Shown here: positions 42,146 through 49,793 of the stretch, one piece after another
Numbering within the stretch: the first letter of the stretch is position 1
How the letters are laid out: each line of letters begins with the position of its first letter
DNA from: WAPX01 sp964622075
GTDB lineage: Archaea > Halobacteriota > Archaeoglobi > Archaeoglobales > Archaeoglobaceae
Length of the DNA stretch: 61,046 nt
NCBI GenBank assembly: GCA_964622075.1
Contig: CAZUMR010000003.1
Coordinates: 1-61,046, forward strand
Direction of reading: 5' to 3'
The notes under the pieces: generated by a model
The model's database searches: none
What the model saw: only the letters and a program-made list of their open reading frames with translations
What the model was told of the DNA's origin: nothing
Translations under genes and position numbers: made by a program

Positions 42146-42931
42146 TTAAAAGTGCTCCAGAATTTCGTTCATCTCTTCAGCTTTCTTTTTCAGGACTTCT
42201 ATACCTCTCCTCAGAATTTCTCTGGCCGGCATTGAGCCGACGCTTTCTATCGTGAACAGATAGCTGTCCGTCTCCTCAACATCTATCGCATTTTCCTCAC
42301 AAACGTTGACGCAGCTCATGCACATGGAACACCTGAGTAAATCTTTCACCTCAACCCTGCCATCTCTAACTTCAAGCACGTTTCTTGGACATGCGTCAAC
42401 GCACTCACCACATCCATCACACTTCTCGCTGACGTTTATCTCCGGGATAATTCTGTAAGCACATATGGAGACAGGTTTCCATTTGGCATGTTCCTTTCCA
42501 GTGCCAAGCCTCGCAACAGCCTCAATCATCAGCTGCTGACCTTCATACAGCTCTACCACAGGTATATTGTCGTAAACCGGCTTTGTTTCGGGATCATCGG
42601 AAACAAAATCCCCGGAATATACAGTTCTTGGGCCTTCTGCGTTGAGCCTCAGGGAAACCTGACATCTGGGACAGCCTTCTCCCCCGCACTCACATTCATG
42701 TGGAAGGTTGAACCTGTCAACGTCGGTTTTAAGAGGGATCAGACCAATCCTGTGTGCAAGCATTTCATCATACAGATATGAAGTATTCATGTAAACATTG
42801 ACGTAGTCAACAGCCATCGTGGGTACATGAGCCATCATGGCTCTCCTGATTGAGTTTACAAGAGCTATAGGTGCTCCCCTGATTATGAAAACTACCTTTT
42901 CCGGCCTGTCCTCTATGAACTCAAGCTCCAT
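42146..42931 (-). CDS. rpo3: RNA polymerase subunit Rpo3 (D) with two iron-sulfur cluster motifs
   Basis: 261 residues, homologue of bacterial alpha. IRGAPIALVNSIRRAMMAHVPTMAVDYVNVYMNTSYLYDEMLAHRIGLIPLKTD is the dimerisation domain. An inserted ferredoxin-like domain has CDGCGECVDACP and CSMCMSCVNVCEENA, complete cysteine sets for two 4Fe-4S clusters, as known for some archaeal D subunits. A separate Cys-rich stretch (CECGGEGCPRCQ) lies earlier. AGGTG precedes the ATG. End of the rps13-rps4-rps11-rpo3 operon. Confidence 0.96.
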   Translation of the reverse strand: MELEFIEDRPEKVVFIIRGAPIALVNSIRRAMMAHVPTMAVDYVNVYMNTSYLYDEMLAHRIGLIPLKTDVDRFNLPHECECGGEGCPRCQVSLRLNAEGPRTVYSGDFVSDDPETKPVYDNIPVVELYEGQQLMIEAVARLGTGKEHAKWKPVSICAYRIIPEINVSEKCDGCGECVDACPRNVLEVRDGRVEVKDLLRCSMCMSCVNVCEENAIDVEETDSYLFTIESVGSMPAREILRRGIEVLKKKAEEMNEILEHF

Positions 42932-42977
42932 AGAAACACCTGCAGTGCGAGGGAATATAAAAATTAATTAGCCAGAA

Positions 42978-43382
42978 TTAAACTCTCCTGCCCCTCTTGC
43001 CACCCGGCGGCCTCGTTCCATCGTGCGGTATTGGTGTAACGTCTTCAATCCTGCCGATTTTGAGGCCTGCTCTCGCAAGAGCTCTTATGGCTGCCTGAGC
43101 TCCCGGCCCGGGAGTTGTGTGTTTGTTACCACCCGGGGCCCTTACCTTTATGTGAACGCCCTCAATACCTTTTTCCTTGGCTATCTCAGCCACTCTCAGA
43201 GCTGCCTGCATTGCAGTGTAGGGGTTGCCCTCATCCCTGTCAGCCTTGACTATCATTCCACCGCTTATCCTTGCTATTGTTTCGCTGCCAGTTATGTCAG
43301 TTATCGTAATTATCGTGTTGTTATAGCTGCTGAATATGTGAGCTATACCCCATCTGCCCTTGCCCTTCTTTTTTTCAGCCAT
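42978..43382 (-). CDS. rps11: Small ribosomal subunit protein uS11
   Basis: 134 residues. RWGIAHIFSSYNNTIITITDITGSETIARISGGMIVKADRDEGNPYTAMQAALRVAEIAKEKGIEGVHIKVRAPGGNKHTTPGPGAQAAIRALARAGLKIGRIEDVTPIPHDGTRPPGGKRGRRV is unmistakable as a family; the tail carries the isoaspartate-type PHDG loop. GGAGGTAA precedes the ATG. Confidence 0.96.
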   Translation of the reverse strand: MAEKKKGKGRWGIAHIFSSYNNTIITITDITGSETIARISGGMIVKADRDEGNPYTAMQAALRVAEIAKEKGIEGVHIKVRAPGGNKHTTPGPGAQAAIRALARAGLKIGRIEDVTPIPHDGTRPPGGKRGRRV

Positions 43383-43432
43383 ATCATTTACCTCCTCCTC
43401 TTTTTAGATTGCTTACAACTTACAAACCAATT

Positions 43433-43981
43433 TCAGCTTTCAGACTCTACTTCTTCAGCTTTTTCTACAAGACCTCTCTTGGCAAACGGAGAGTTCACGT
43501 AGTAGTCTATTTTACTCTCCATGTCTCTTTCAACTATGAAGCTTGGAGATGTAACTCTCCTTCCATCAACAGCTATGTGACCGTGAGTTATTAGCTGTCT
43601 CGCCTGCTTGATCGTGTTTGCCAGCCCCTGCCTGTAAACTCTTGTCTGCAATCTCCTTTCAAGGAAATCCTCGACTGTCAGGTTCAGAATGTCATCAAGT
43701 GTTGCACCTTCCTCAAGAATGCCCATCCTTATCAGCTTCTTTATGACTGTCTGGGCTTTTGCCTTGGCGTAAGCTCCCTCACTTCCCGGCAGATCGACTT
43801 TTGCAAGCAAATCTCTTGCAACTCTCCTGTACTTTCTCAGAATGTTCTGGAAACGCCACAGCTCTCTCTTATTTCTCAGACCATATTTTATAACTATTTT
43901 GGCCTCCTTTTCAAGCCTCTCCCTGTTCCACGGGTGAGTTGGAGTTACATACTTTTTCCTGTGCCTTTTTGGATCGCCCAT
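43433..43981 (-). CDS. rps4: Small ribosomal subunit protein uS4
   Basis: 182 residues. MGDPKRHRKKYVTPTHPWNRERLEKEAKIVIKYGLRNKRELWRFQNILRKYRRVARDLLA is the archaeal N-terminus and RRLQTRVYRQGLANTIKQARQLITHGHIAVDGRRVTSPSFIV is the S4 RNA-binding domain. The ATG at 43981 follows GGGTGAT with 4-nt spacing. Confidence 0.95.
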   Translation of the reverse strand: MGDPKRHRKKYVTPTHPWNRERLEKEAKIVIKYGLRNKRELWRFQNILRKYRRVARDLLAKVDLPGSEGAYAKAKAQTVIKKLIRMGILEEGATLDDILNLTVEDFLERRLQTRVYRQGLANTIKQARQLITHGHIAVDGRRVTSPSFIVERDMESKIDYYVNSPFAKRGLVEKAEEVESES

Positions 43982-44002
43982 ACAATCACCCCACACCTAT
44001 TA

Positions 44003-44446
44003 TTACTTCTTCCTCCTCACAACACCAACAGTCCTGCCACTCCTGCCAGTGCTCCTGGTCCTCTGACCCCTGACTTTCTTACCCTTAGCGTGCCTTGAAC
44101 CTCTGTAACACTTCATTCTAATCATCATTTCGATGTCAACCATCTTAGCAAAATCAACATCCTTGCTCAGGAGGTGCAGATCCTTACCCGTGTACGGATC
44201 TTTTCTTCTGTTCAAAACCCAGCTTGGAAGAGATTCTATCTCTTCCTCAACGAACTTCCTGAGTTTCTCAATATCCTCGTCACTCATTTCTCCAAGTTTT
44301 TGATTTGCGTCAAATCCAAGGTGGTTCACTATACACCTCGCCATTCTGAGCCCGATTCCCTTTATTCCCGTTAACGCGAACATGACGCTCTTTTTGCCAT
44401 CCAGATCTGTGTCGGCAATCCTGACTATATGCTTGAATTCACTCAT
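44003..44446 (-). CDS. rps13: Small ribosomal subunit protein uS13
   Basis: 147 residues from the ATG at 44446 (MSEFKHIVRIADTDLDGKKSVMFALTGIKGIGLRMA). The basic C-terminus GSRHAKGKKVRGQRTRSTGRSGRTVGVVRRKK is typical. The frame stays open upstream to 44542 but the TATA box at 44469-44476 shows that this part is promoter. First gene of the operon. Confidence 0.95.
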   Translation of the reverse strand: MSEFKHIVRIADTDLDGKKSVMFALTGIKGIGLRMARCIVNHLGFDANQKLGEMSDEDIEKLRKFVEEEIESLPSWVLNRRKDPYTGKDLHLLSKDVDFAKMVDIEMMIRMKCYRGSRHAKGKKVRGQRTRSTGRSGRTVGVVRRKK

Positions 44447-44468
44447 GCCGTGTTGGACTGGAGTATTG

Positions 44469-44480
44469 TATTTAAAGGTT
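44469..44480 (-). promoter_or_regulatory. TATA box and BRE of the rps13 operon
   Basis: On the minus strand AACCTTTAAATA is a near-consensus archaeal BRE/TATA element, 23-30 bp before the rps13 ATG, indicating a leaderless transcript. Confidence 0.75.
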
Positions 44481-44566
44481 CTGTCCCCATCCAGCAGTGA
44501 TGATCTGATTGCAAAAGCCGTGCACTTGATCATTTCTCTCAAAATTTTACTCCATGTCTCCTGTCA

Positions 44567-44624
44567 GGTGAAGCACTTTCCTCTCAGTTCAGGAGTTCAG
44601 GAATATAAAGTTCAGGATATAATA
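44567..44624 (+). repeat. Direct repeat copy 1 flanking the pseudogene
   Basis: Starts GGTGAAGCACTTTCCTC and continues with CAGTTCAGGAGTTCAGGAA. About 43 of the first 50 bases agree with 45341-45390 in the same orientation. The two copies bracket the AT-rich pseudogene. Confidence 0.7.
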
Positions 44625-44628
44625 ATTA

Positions 44629-45217
44629 ACGCGAGAGATATTTGGTATTATTGACAATCTTGGATGTAAATTAACTGCAAAGTTACCTATACCCGAGTTT
44701 GGACAAAGAATTGGTATTACAGGCTATATTGCTGAAAAAGATGGGAATCTTATTTATGTTGACACAGATAAACAGATATTTAGAGTAGTATCTTTTGACA
44801 TAGTAGATATCTCAACATCCTTAGATTTGTTAAGCTCAATAGTAAACGCAATAAAAGAATTCTATGATGTGACTCCAAACTTCTATGAACTTTTATGGGA
44901 ACTTACCATAGACACAGATAAGAATGCTCTCGAAGTTCTCCGAAAAAATTCTGAAAAAATACTCTTTTTAGATGAAATTAATTCCAGATTAGACTTCAAT
45001 CTTTCCCTTTTTGGCATACGACTTTGTGCTTTGTGAAGGTGAACCCAACTCACAAGATTGGACAGATGTCCGAATAGAGCCAGAAATACATAGAAATGGA
45101 AAAAACTACTACATAAATATAATAATCAGACAGGGAGAGTGGAACGAATTTAGAGAGTATGTTAAAAAGGTCGCTAAGATAATCTCGACACTCTTAAAAT
45201 TATTGGAATCTGAATGA
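44629..45217 (+). pseudogene. Frameshifted AT-rich gene of unknown function
   Basis: One coding frame runs from about 44629 (no ATG, GTG or early TTG start; stops TAA TAA just before) through IDNLGCKLTAKLP, GQRIGITGYIAEKDG and VVSFDIVDISTSLDLL to DFNLSL at 45009. A second frame continues from 45011 with LAYDFVLCEGEPNSQDWTDV to a stop at 45215-45217. Removing one T from the T5 run at 45008-45012 would join them into a protein of about 195 residues. The gene is much richer in A+T than its neighbours. I do not recognise the family. Separately the two halves could be read as 69- and 68-residue ORFs from TTG codons, but neither has a ribosome-binding site. Confidence 0.6.
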
Positions 45218-45340
45218 AGAAAAATTTAGAATAATCTATTACGTTTACTTCGTTAATTGTATGTAGGAATTCTAATCTTATATTATCTGGGTTTCAACCG
45301 TCTTCCAAAAGGATTCGAACATACTTAGCTGTTTGAAAAA

Positions 45341-45398
45341 GGTGAAGCACTTCCTCCTCAGTTCAGGAGTTCAGAAATATAAGTTTCAGAAGTATAAT
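45341..45398 (+). repeat. Direct repeat copy 2 flanking the pseudogene
   Basis: Starts GGTGAAGCACTTCCTCC and continues CAGTTCAGGAGTTCAGAAA. Partner of 44567-44624. It lies about 50 bp from the 3' end of tRNA-Asn. Confidence 0.7.
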
Positions 45399-45447
45399 AC
45401 AAAGTATAAAAAGGGCACAAGCCTGAGATGCCAAATCCGATCTTAAA

Positions 45448-45520
45448 CGCCGCCGGCAGGATTCGAACCTGCGACCATCGGCTTAACAGGCCGACGCTCT
45501 ACCAGCTAAGCTACGGCGGC
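45448..45520 (-). tRNA. tRNA-Asn (GTT)
   Basis: 73 nt. Acceptor arm GCCGCCG pairs with CGGCGGC, discriminator G; anticodon arm TCGGC-CTGTTAA-GCCGA gives anticodon GTT; T-arm GCAGG-TTCGAAT-CCTGC. No CCA is encoded. No intron. The extra loop is TGGTC. Confidence 0.97.
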
Positions 45521-45639
45521 ACCAAACATTACATCAGATCGAATCCTGCCTTTGCTATCCAGACCTATCAGCCTCAGACCCGCAACATCTCAAGCGGCAA
45601 AATCAGAAAATAATAAAGAGCATTTAAATTTTGCCCTCG

Positions 45640-47079
45640 TTAATAAGTTCTCGCAACAGCATTGAGTTTGCCCATCTCACCACACACAACACATCTGCCT
45701 TCCCTCTCAACATCCAGCTCGAATGGCAGCTCAAAAACTTCTCCAAGAACGCTCGCTATCTCGTCAAGCCTCTCCCCGCATTCCTCTGAATCACACAGGT
45801 GGACGAGAGCGACTCCTTCCTTAACCCACTCCTCGACCTCATCAATACTCTGACAGAACTTTATCCTCTCCCTGATCTTCTCAACAGCACTCGCGTAAAG
45901 CCTGTTTTTCATCTCCTCTGCCCACATTTCAATCTTCTCCGGAATTTCATCCCTGCTGACACTAAACTTCTTCCTCTCATCTCTGAAGGAGACTACTGCC
46001 GTTCCCTCTTCAACTTCCCTCGGCCCGATCTCTATCCTTATCGCAGCTCCTTTGAGTTCCCACGTGTAATACTTTGCTCCCGGCCTCTCGTCACTCTCAT
46101 CAACCACAACCCTGTAATCTCTGAGCTTTTCTCCAAGCTCCCTTGCAGCTTCTATTACCTCCTTCTCCTTACCCTTGTAAAGCACGGGTATGATTACGAT
46201 CTGAACGGGAGATACTTCGAAGGGCAAAACAAGTCCAAGGTCGTCTCCGTGGATGGAGATTAGGGCAGCAACACACCTTTCAGAGATACCATAGCACGTC
46301 TGATGAGCGTAACTGTGCTCTCCATTGGGCATTTCGTAAGTTATCTCAAACGTTCTGGCGAAGTTGTCTCCAAGGTTGTGAACTGTGCCAATCTGCAAAG
46401 TTTTGCCATCGGGCATTACAGTATCAAAGGCCATTGTGTAAACAGCTCCGGGGAACTTGTCCCACTCAGGTCTCCTGCAAACAATACAGGGTATTGCAAG
46501 TCTATCATAGAACTCCCTGTAGTATCCCATAGCCTTCCTTACCTGTTCTTCAGCCTCCTCAAAGGTAGCGTGAACCGTATGAGCCTCCTTGAAAGACGTT
46601 ATCTCCCTCAGCCTTATCAGCGGTCTGGTGTGCTTTGTCTCGTATCTGAATGTGTTGACAATCTGATAAACTTTCAGAGGCAGGTCTGCGTGGCTCCTGA
46701 TCCAGAGCTTGAACATCGGATACATTGCAGTTTCACTTGTCGGCCTTAAAGCGAGTTTTACGTCAAGGGGTGTTGTGCCCCCATGGGTCACCCAGTAAAC
46801 CTCATCCTCAAACCCCTTTATGTGTTCACCCTCCTTACCAAGCTCCGTTTCCGGAATTAAGGCCGGGAAGTAAACCTCATCGTGCTCCCTGTCCATGATC
46901 TCTCTGAGAATACCGTAAACTGCCTTTCTTATCTTGAAACCGAAAGGATACCACACGTACAGTCCTTTAACGGGATACCTGACGTCCATGATTTCTGCTC
47001 TCTGTATGAGCTCATGATACCACTCTGAAAATTCGCTCTTTGGTGGAAGAGCCTTATGTGAAAGAGCCTTCTTCTCCAC
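45640..47079 (-). CDS. proS: Prolyl-tRNA synthetase (archaeal/eukaryotic type)
   Basis: 479 residues, class II synthetase. FSEWYHELIQRAEIMDVRYPVKGLYVWYPFGFKIRKAVYGILREIMDREHDEVYFPALIPE is the N-terminal motif 1 region; LRPTSETAMYPMFKLWIRSHADLPLKVYQIVNTFRYETKHTRPLIRLREI is motif 2. The C-terminal zinc domain has CDSEECGERL and CVVCGEMG. I take the GTG at 47079 with GGGGTGG upstream as the start; the frame extends to 47088. Confidence 0.95.
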   Translation of the reverse strand: MEKKALSHKALPPKSEFSEWYHELIQRAEIMDVRYPVKGLYVWYPFGFKIRKAVYGILREIMDREHDEVYFPALIPETELGKEGEHIKGFEDEVYWVTHGGTTPLDVKLALRPTSETAMYPMFKLWIRSHADLPLKVYQIVNTFRYETKHTRPLIRLREITSFKEAHTVHATFEEAEEQVRKAMGYYREFYDRLAIPCIVCRRPEWDKFPGAVYTMAFDTVMPDGKTLQIGTVHNLGDNFARTFEITYEMPNGEHSYAHQTCYGISERCVAALISIHGDDLGLVLPFEVSPVQIVIIPVLYKGKEKEVIEAARELGEKLRDYRVVVDESDERPGAKYYTWELKGAAIRIEIGPREVEEGTAVVSFRDERKKFSVSRDEIPEKIEMWAEEMKNRLYASAVEKIRERIKFCQSIDEVEEWVKEGVALVHLCDSEECGERLDEIASVLGEVFELPFELDVEREGRCVVCGEMGKLNAVARTY

Positions 47080-47182
47080 AGTTACCACCCCTTAACCCTG
47101 AGACAGAACGATGCAACCTGAAAACAATATTAAGATTTTGGGGTTTTGCAATTTTGCAGGTGTTTACCGCTAACTTCAGGCA

Positions 47183-47962
47183 TCAAGATGCATCAAGCAT
47201 CTCCCGCAAAATTGCCCTTACATGCTCTCCTTCCTCCTCATCAGATGCAGTGGTTATTACGAGCACTTTCTGAACGCTCGTACCGTCTATCAGAATCCCT
47301 CTGATGTTACCCCTGCCATCACTCCTTGTGAGCTTCAACCTCACACCACCACCCGATGATGCTCCCCTGCCTTCTATAACTCCCGGAACTATCTTCTTCA
47401 CGTACTCACACTTCGCTATTTCGTGCAGCAATTTTCTACCTTCCCTGCCACCAATTATCGTCGAATGTGCTCCACCAATTTTCTCCTCAGGCTTAAGATT
47501 GACTTTTCTCAATGATTTTCCAACTTTCAGAGACTTCAGCAGTTTTTCGATTATTTCATCCAGACTCTGAGGAGGAAGAGGAGTAACACTCAGATCCGAA
47601 ATGGCGTACTTCGAAAAGAGTTCAGAACATAGCTCAGCTCTGAATCTATCACATCCTGAGGTTAGAACGTCATCAATCCTCCTCCAGTGAACTCTTTCGG
47701 CAATCATCTCAAACGTGTTTCTTATCGATTCGTGCTCCGGATAGAGGCTATATGAATAAAGCTCCACATCTCCAGAGCAGGATATGAAAACAAGCTTTAC
47801 AGCATCACGATTTAAAGCATCACAGCCTTTACCTTCATCAATGTAAACAACACAGAATTCCGCATTTCTTGTGTTGCAGAAGAGACAGAACTGGGAAGGA
47901 TAATCCAGCAAATTACCACAATTCCTGCAGTATCCTCTGAACCCTGATTCCGGCATGTTCAT
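47183..47962 (-). CDS. Zinc-ribbon protein of unknown function (possibly DUF2103/COG4031-like)
   Basis: 259 residues from the ATG at 47962 (MNMPESGFRGYCRNCGNLLDYPSQFCLFCNT). The N-terminal ribbon has two CxxC pairs (CRNC, CLFC). The middle part (VKLVFISCSGDVELYSYSLYPEHESIRNTFEMIAERVHW) and the C-terminal part are archaeal-type conserved-looking. The C-terminal domain begins KIGGAHSTIIGGREGRKLLHEIAKCEYVKKIVPGVIEGRG and ends in a KVLVITTASDEEEGEHVRAIL segment, which reminds me of the archaeal DUF2103 family; that identification is not certain. The longer frame to 48031 runs into the initiator tRNA gene and is rejected. Confidence 0.65.
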   Translation of the reverse strand: MNMPESGFRGYCRNCGNLLDYPSQFCLFCNTRNAEFCVVYIDEGKGCDALNRDAVKLVFISCSGDVELYSYSLYPEHESIRNTFEMIAERVHWRRIDDVLTSGCDRFRAELCSELFSKYAISDLSVTPLPPQSLDEIIEKLLKSLKVGKSLRKVNLKPEEKIGGAHSTIIGGREGRKLLHEIAKCEYVKKIVPGVIEGRGASSGGGVRLKLTRSDGRGNIRGILIDGTSVQKVLVITTASDEEEGEHVRAILREMLDAS

Positions 47963-48007
47963 ACAAAGGAAAGGAGCAGGTGTGGGGTGCAGGTGTTTTG
48001 CTGAGTA

Positions 48008-48082
48008 TAGCGGGGCGTGGATTTGAACCACGGATCTGCGGGTTATGAGCCCGCCGGGATTACCTGGCTACCCCACCCCGCT
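48008..48082 (-). tRNA. Initiator tRNA-Met (CAT)
   Basis: 75 nt. The anticodon arm GCGGG-CTCATAA-CCCGC has the three G-C pairs that mark initiators, and the first acceptor pair is A1-U72 (AGCGGGG / CCCCGCT), also typical of archaeal initiators. Discriminator A; no CCA encoded. T-arm CGTGG-TTCAAAT-CCACG. Confidence 0.93.
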
Positions 48083-48122
48083 TCGCTCTTTTCACTTCTC
48101 TGTTCCCAGATTATTTGGGACG

Positions 48123-48133
48123 GTATATAAAGT
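48123..48133 (-). promoter_or_regulatory. TATA box of the initiator tRNA gene
   Basis: On the minus strand ACTTTATATAC lies about 41-51 bp before the tRNA 5' end, which would give a precursor with a leader of roughly 20 nt. Inferred from sequence. Confidence 0.55.
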
Positions 48134-48229
48134 TAATCGTCGAAATTTGTTAGCAAGTGGTCTAACAGGATAGAAAATTTTAAAACTCGATGAGCACATC
48201 CGAAACCGATATTAAGGAGTAGAAACTCC

Positions 48230-48243
48230 ATCATTATAATGAT
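48230..48243. promoter_or_regulatory. Perfect 14-bp palindrome before cydA, probable operator
   Basis: ATCATTATAATGAT is a perfect inverted repeat 17 bp before the cydA ATG. Just upstream is GGAGTAGAAACTCC (48217-48230), a second hairpin-like inverted repeat. The dense symmetry at the promoter of an oxygen-linked enzyme suggests binding of a regulator dimer. No experimental basis. Confidence 0.55.
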
Positions 48244-48260
48244 AGACGTGAGGTGATGCG

Positions 48261-49793
48261 ATGAACTGGGCCAGCTACCCGGCGTTTACAGATAGAGTGC
48301 TGTCAATGATAGGGATAGAAGTGCACTGGATAATACTGCAGTACATACTTGGACTTCCACTACTCGCAGTGATAGCAGAACTTGTATGGATAAAAACGAG
48401 AGACGAGAGGTGGTTGAAGCTCTCAAAAACAATAGCCAAGGGCTTCATAATGGTTTTTGCTGTTGGAGCGGCAATGGGAACGGCTGCAGAATTCGGTCTC
48501 GTTCTGCTCTGGCCAAACCTTACGGAGGCAGCCGGTAAATACATCTACTTCCCGCTTTACGCTGAGATATTTGCCTTCATGATGGAGGTCGTTTTCATTT
48601 ACATGTACTACTACGCCTGGCACAAATTGCCTGAGAAAGTTCACGTCGCTGTTGGTGCTCTCGCCCTCATAGGCGCATGGTTCTCAGCGACGATGATTGT
48701 CAGCGTGAACTGCTACATGCAAGCTCCAGCTGGCCTGCTTGTGGGGCCATACTCTCAGGGCTATCCGAAGATTACACTGTTCATACCGGCAGCAATTGTG
48801 GCAGCTCTAAACGTAACAGCTCTGAAGTCAGCAGGAATGGACATTCTTGGCAAGGCCGGAAACAGCGTTATAGTTGCAATGCCAAGCAAGATAGTAAAAG
48901 CTGTCGTCGCAGATGCTTTTTCTGGAAAAACAATTTCGCAGAGTGTACTGTGGGGAGTCGTAAAGCCAGCTGCCAGAGCAAAGCTGGCAAACGTTCCGGT
49001 TATGAAGGTGCTTGATGCCATAATGTTCGATACTGTCAGGCACGTTGGCGTTTACACGGTTACATTCAAATCTCCTGTATTCGTGCCATCAGTTTTGCAC
49101 GCCATCGGTTCCGGTATAGTCGTTTCAGCCTTTACTGCGATGGCATTTTTCGGTTACTCAGCATACAGGAGAGGTGGAGAAAACGCAAAGCTTGGATTCA
49201 GATACAGCCTCGCCTTTGCCCTCGTTTCGATAATATATCAGGGATTTGTCAGCGGACATGAGATGGGAGTTGCCGTTGCAGAGTGGAACAGAGAAAAATT
49301 CGCTGCAATACTGTACGGATCTCCACCATTCCTTGAGAAGATTGAGTACACACTTGCGGGAGTAAGCAACTACATAAGCTACAACCAGATCCCGGACTGG
49401 CTTAGACCTCCAACAATAATACACTGGTTCTACTACACAAAGATTGCTCTCGCCGTTCTCCTCGGGCTTTCAGCCCTTGTACTGGCTTACCTTGTCTTCA
49501 TAAGAAAGAAAGAACCCTACTCACCATACCTGCTCGTACTTCCGGTGATTGCACAGGTCGTCAGCTTCCTCGGATGGGCTGTAAGAGAGGTTGGAAGAAA
49601 GCCATGGACAATTTACGGAATAATGGACGTCAAGACTGCGCACACGATAAACCCACCACCAGCATGGGTGGACTTTGTCGTAGAGACGTACTTCATAGGA
49701 CTGTTACTTCTGCTCTGCTACGCCGTTTACAGATTTCTATGGAAGAATGGAGAGAATGGGGAATCTGAAGCAAGCAAGGAGGTGAGAGCATGA
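48261..49793 (+). CDS. cydA: Cytochrome bd-type oxidase subunit I (CydA of a CydAA' pair)
   Basis: 510 residues, with about nine membrane segments. Shared with known CydA: the N-terminal histidine (H22 in IEVHWIILQY; E. coli H19), the two glutamates E102 and E109 in YAEIFAFMMEVV (E. coli E99, E107), the CYMQAPAGLL motif and GRKPWTIYG near residue 445 (quinol/heme region). H280 in VLHAIGSG fits the b558 axial histidine. The methionine that is the other b558 ligand in E. coli is not at the expected place (HWFYYTKIALAV here). GAGGTGAT lies before the ATG. The next gene is not cydB but a second CydA-like gene, overlapping by ATGA. Confidence 0.88.
   Translation: MNWASYPAFTDRVLSMIGIEVHWIILQYILGLPLLAVIAELVWIKTRDERWLKLSKTIAKGFIMVFAVGAAMGTAAEFGLVLLWPNLTEAAGKYIYFPLYAEIFAFMMEVVFIYMYYYAWHKLPEKVHVAVGALALIGAWFSATMIVSVNCYMQAPAGLLVGPYSQGYPKITLFIPAAIVAALNVTALKSAGMDILGKAGNSVIVAMPSKIVKAVVADAFSGKTISQSVLWGVVKPAARAKLANVPVMKVLDAIMFDTVRHVGVYTVTFKSPVFVPSVLHAIGSGIVVSAFTAMAFFGYSAYRRGGENAKLGFRYSLAFALVSIIYQGFVSGHEMGVAVAEWNREKFAAILYGSPPFLEKIEYTLAGVSNYISYNQIPDWLRPPTIIHWFYYTKIALAVLLGLSALVLAYLVFIRKKEPYSPYLLVLPVIAQVVSFLGWAVREVGRKPWTIYGIMDVKTAHTINPPPAWVDFVVETYFIGLLLLLCYAVYRFLWKNGENGESEASKEVRA

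Noticed and set aside
44447..44542. N-terminal extension of rps13 to 44542
   Set aside because: It contains the TATA box of the gene and encodes no conserved residues; archaeal uS13 starts at MSEFKHIVRIADTD.
45011..45217. Independent 68-codon gene at 45011
   Set aside because: It starts with TTG without a ribosome-binding site and continues the upstream frame after removal of one base; a frameshifted single gene is simpler.
47963..48031. Extension of the zinc-ribbon gene into the tRNA-Met region
   Set aside because: The extra residues would be encoded by the initiator tRNA gene and its flank.
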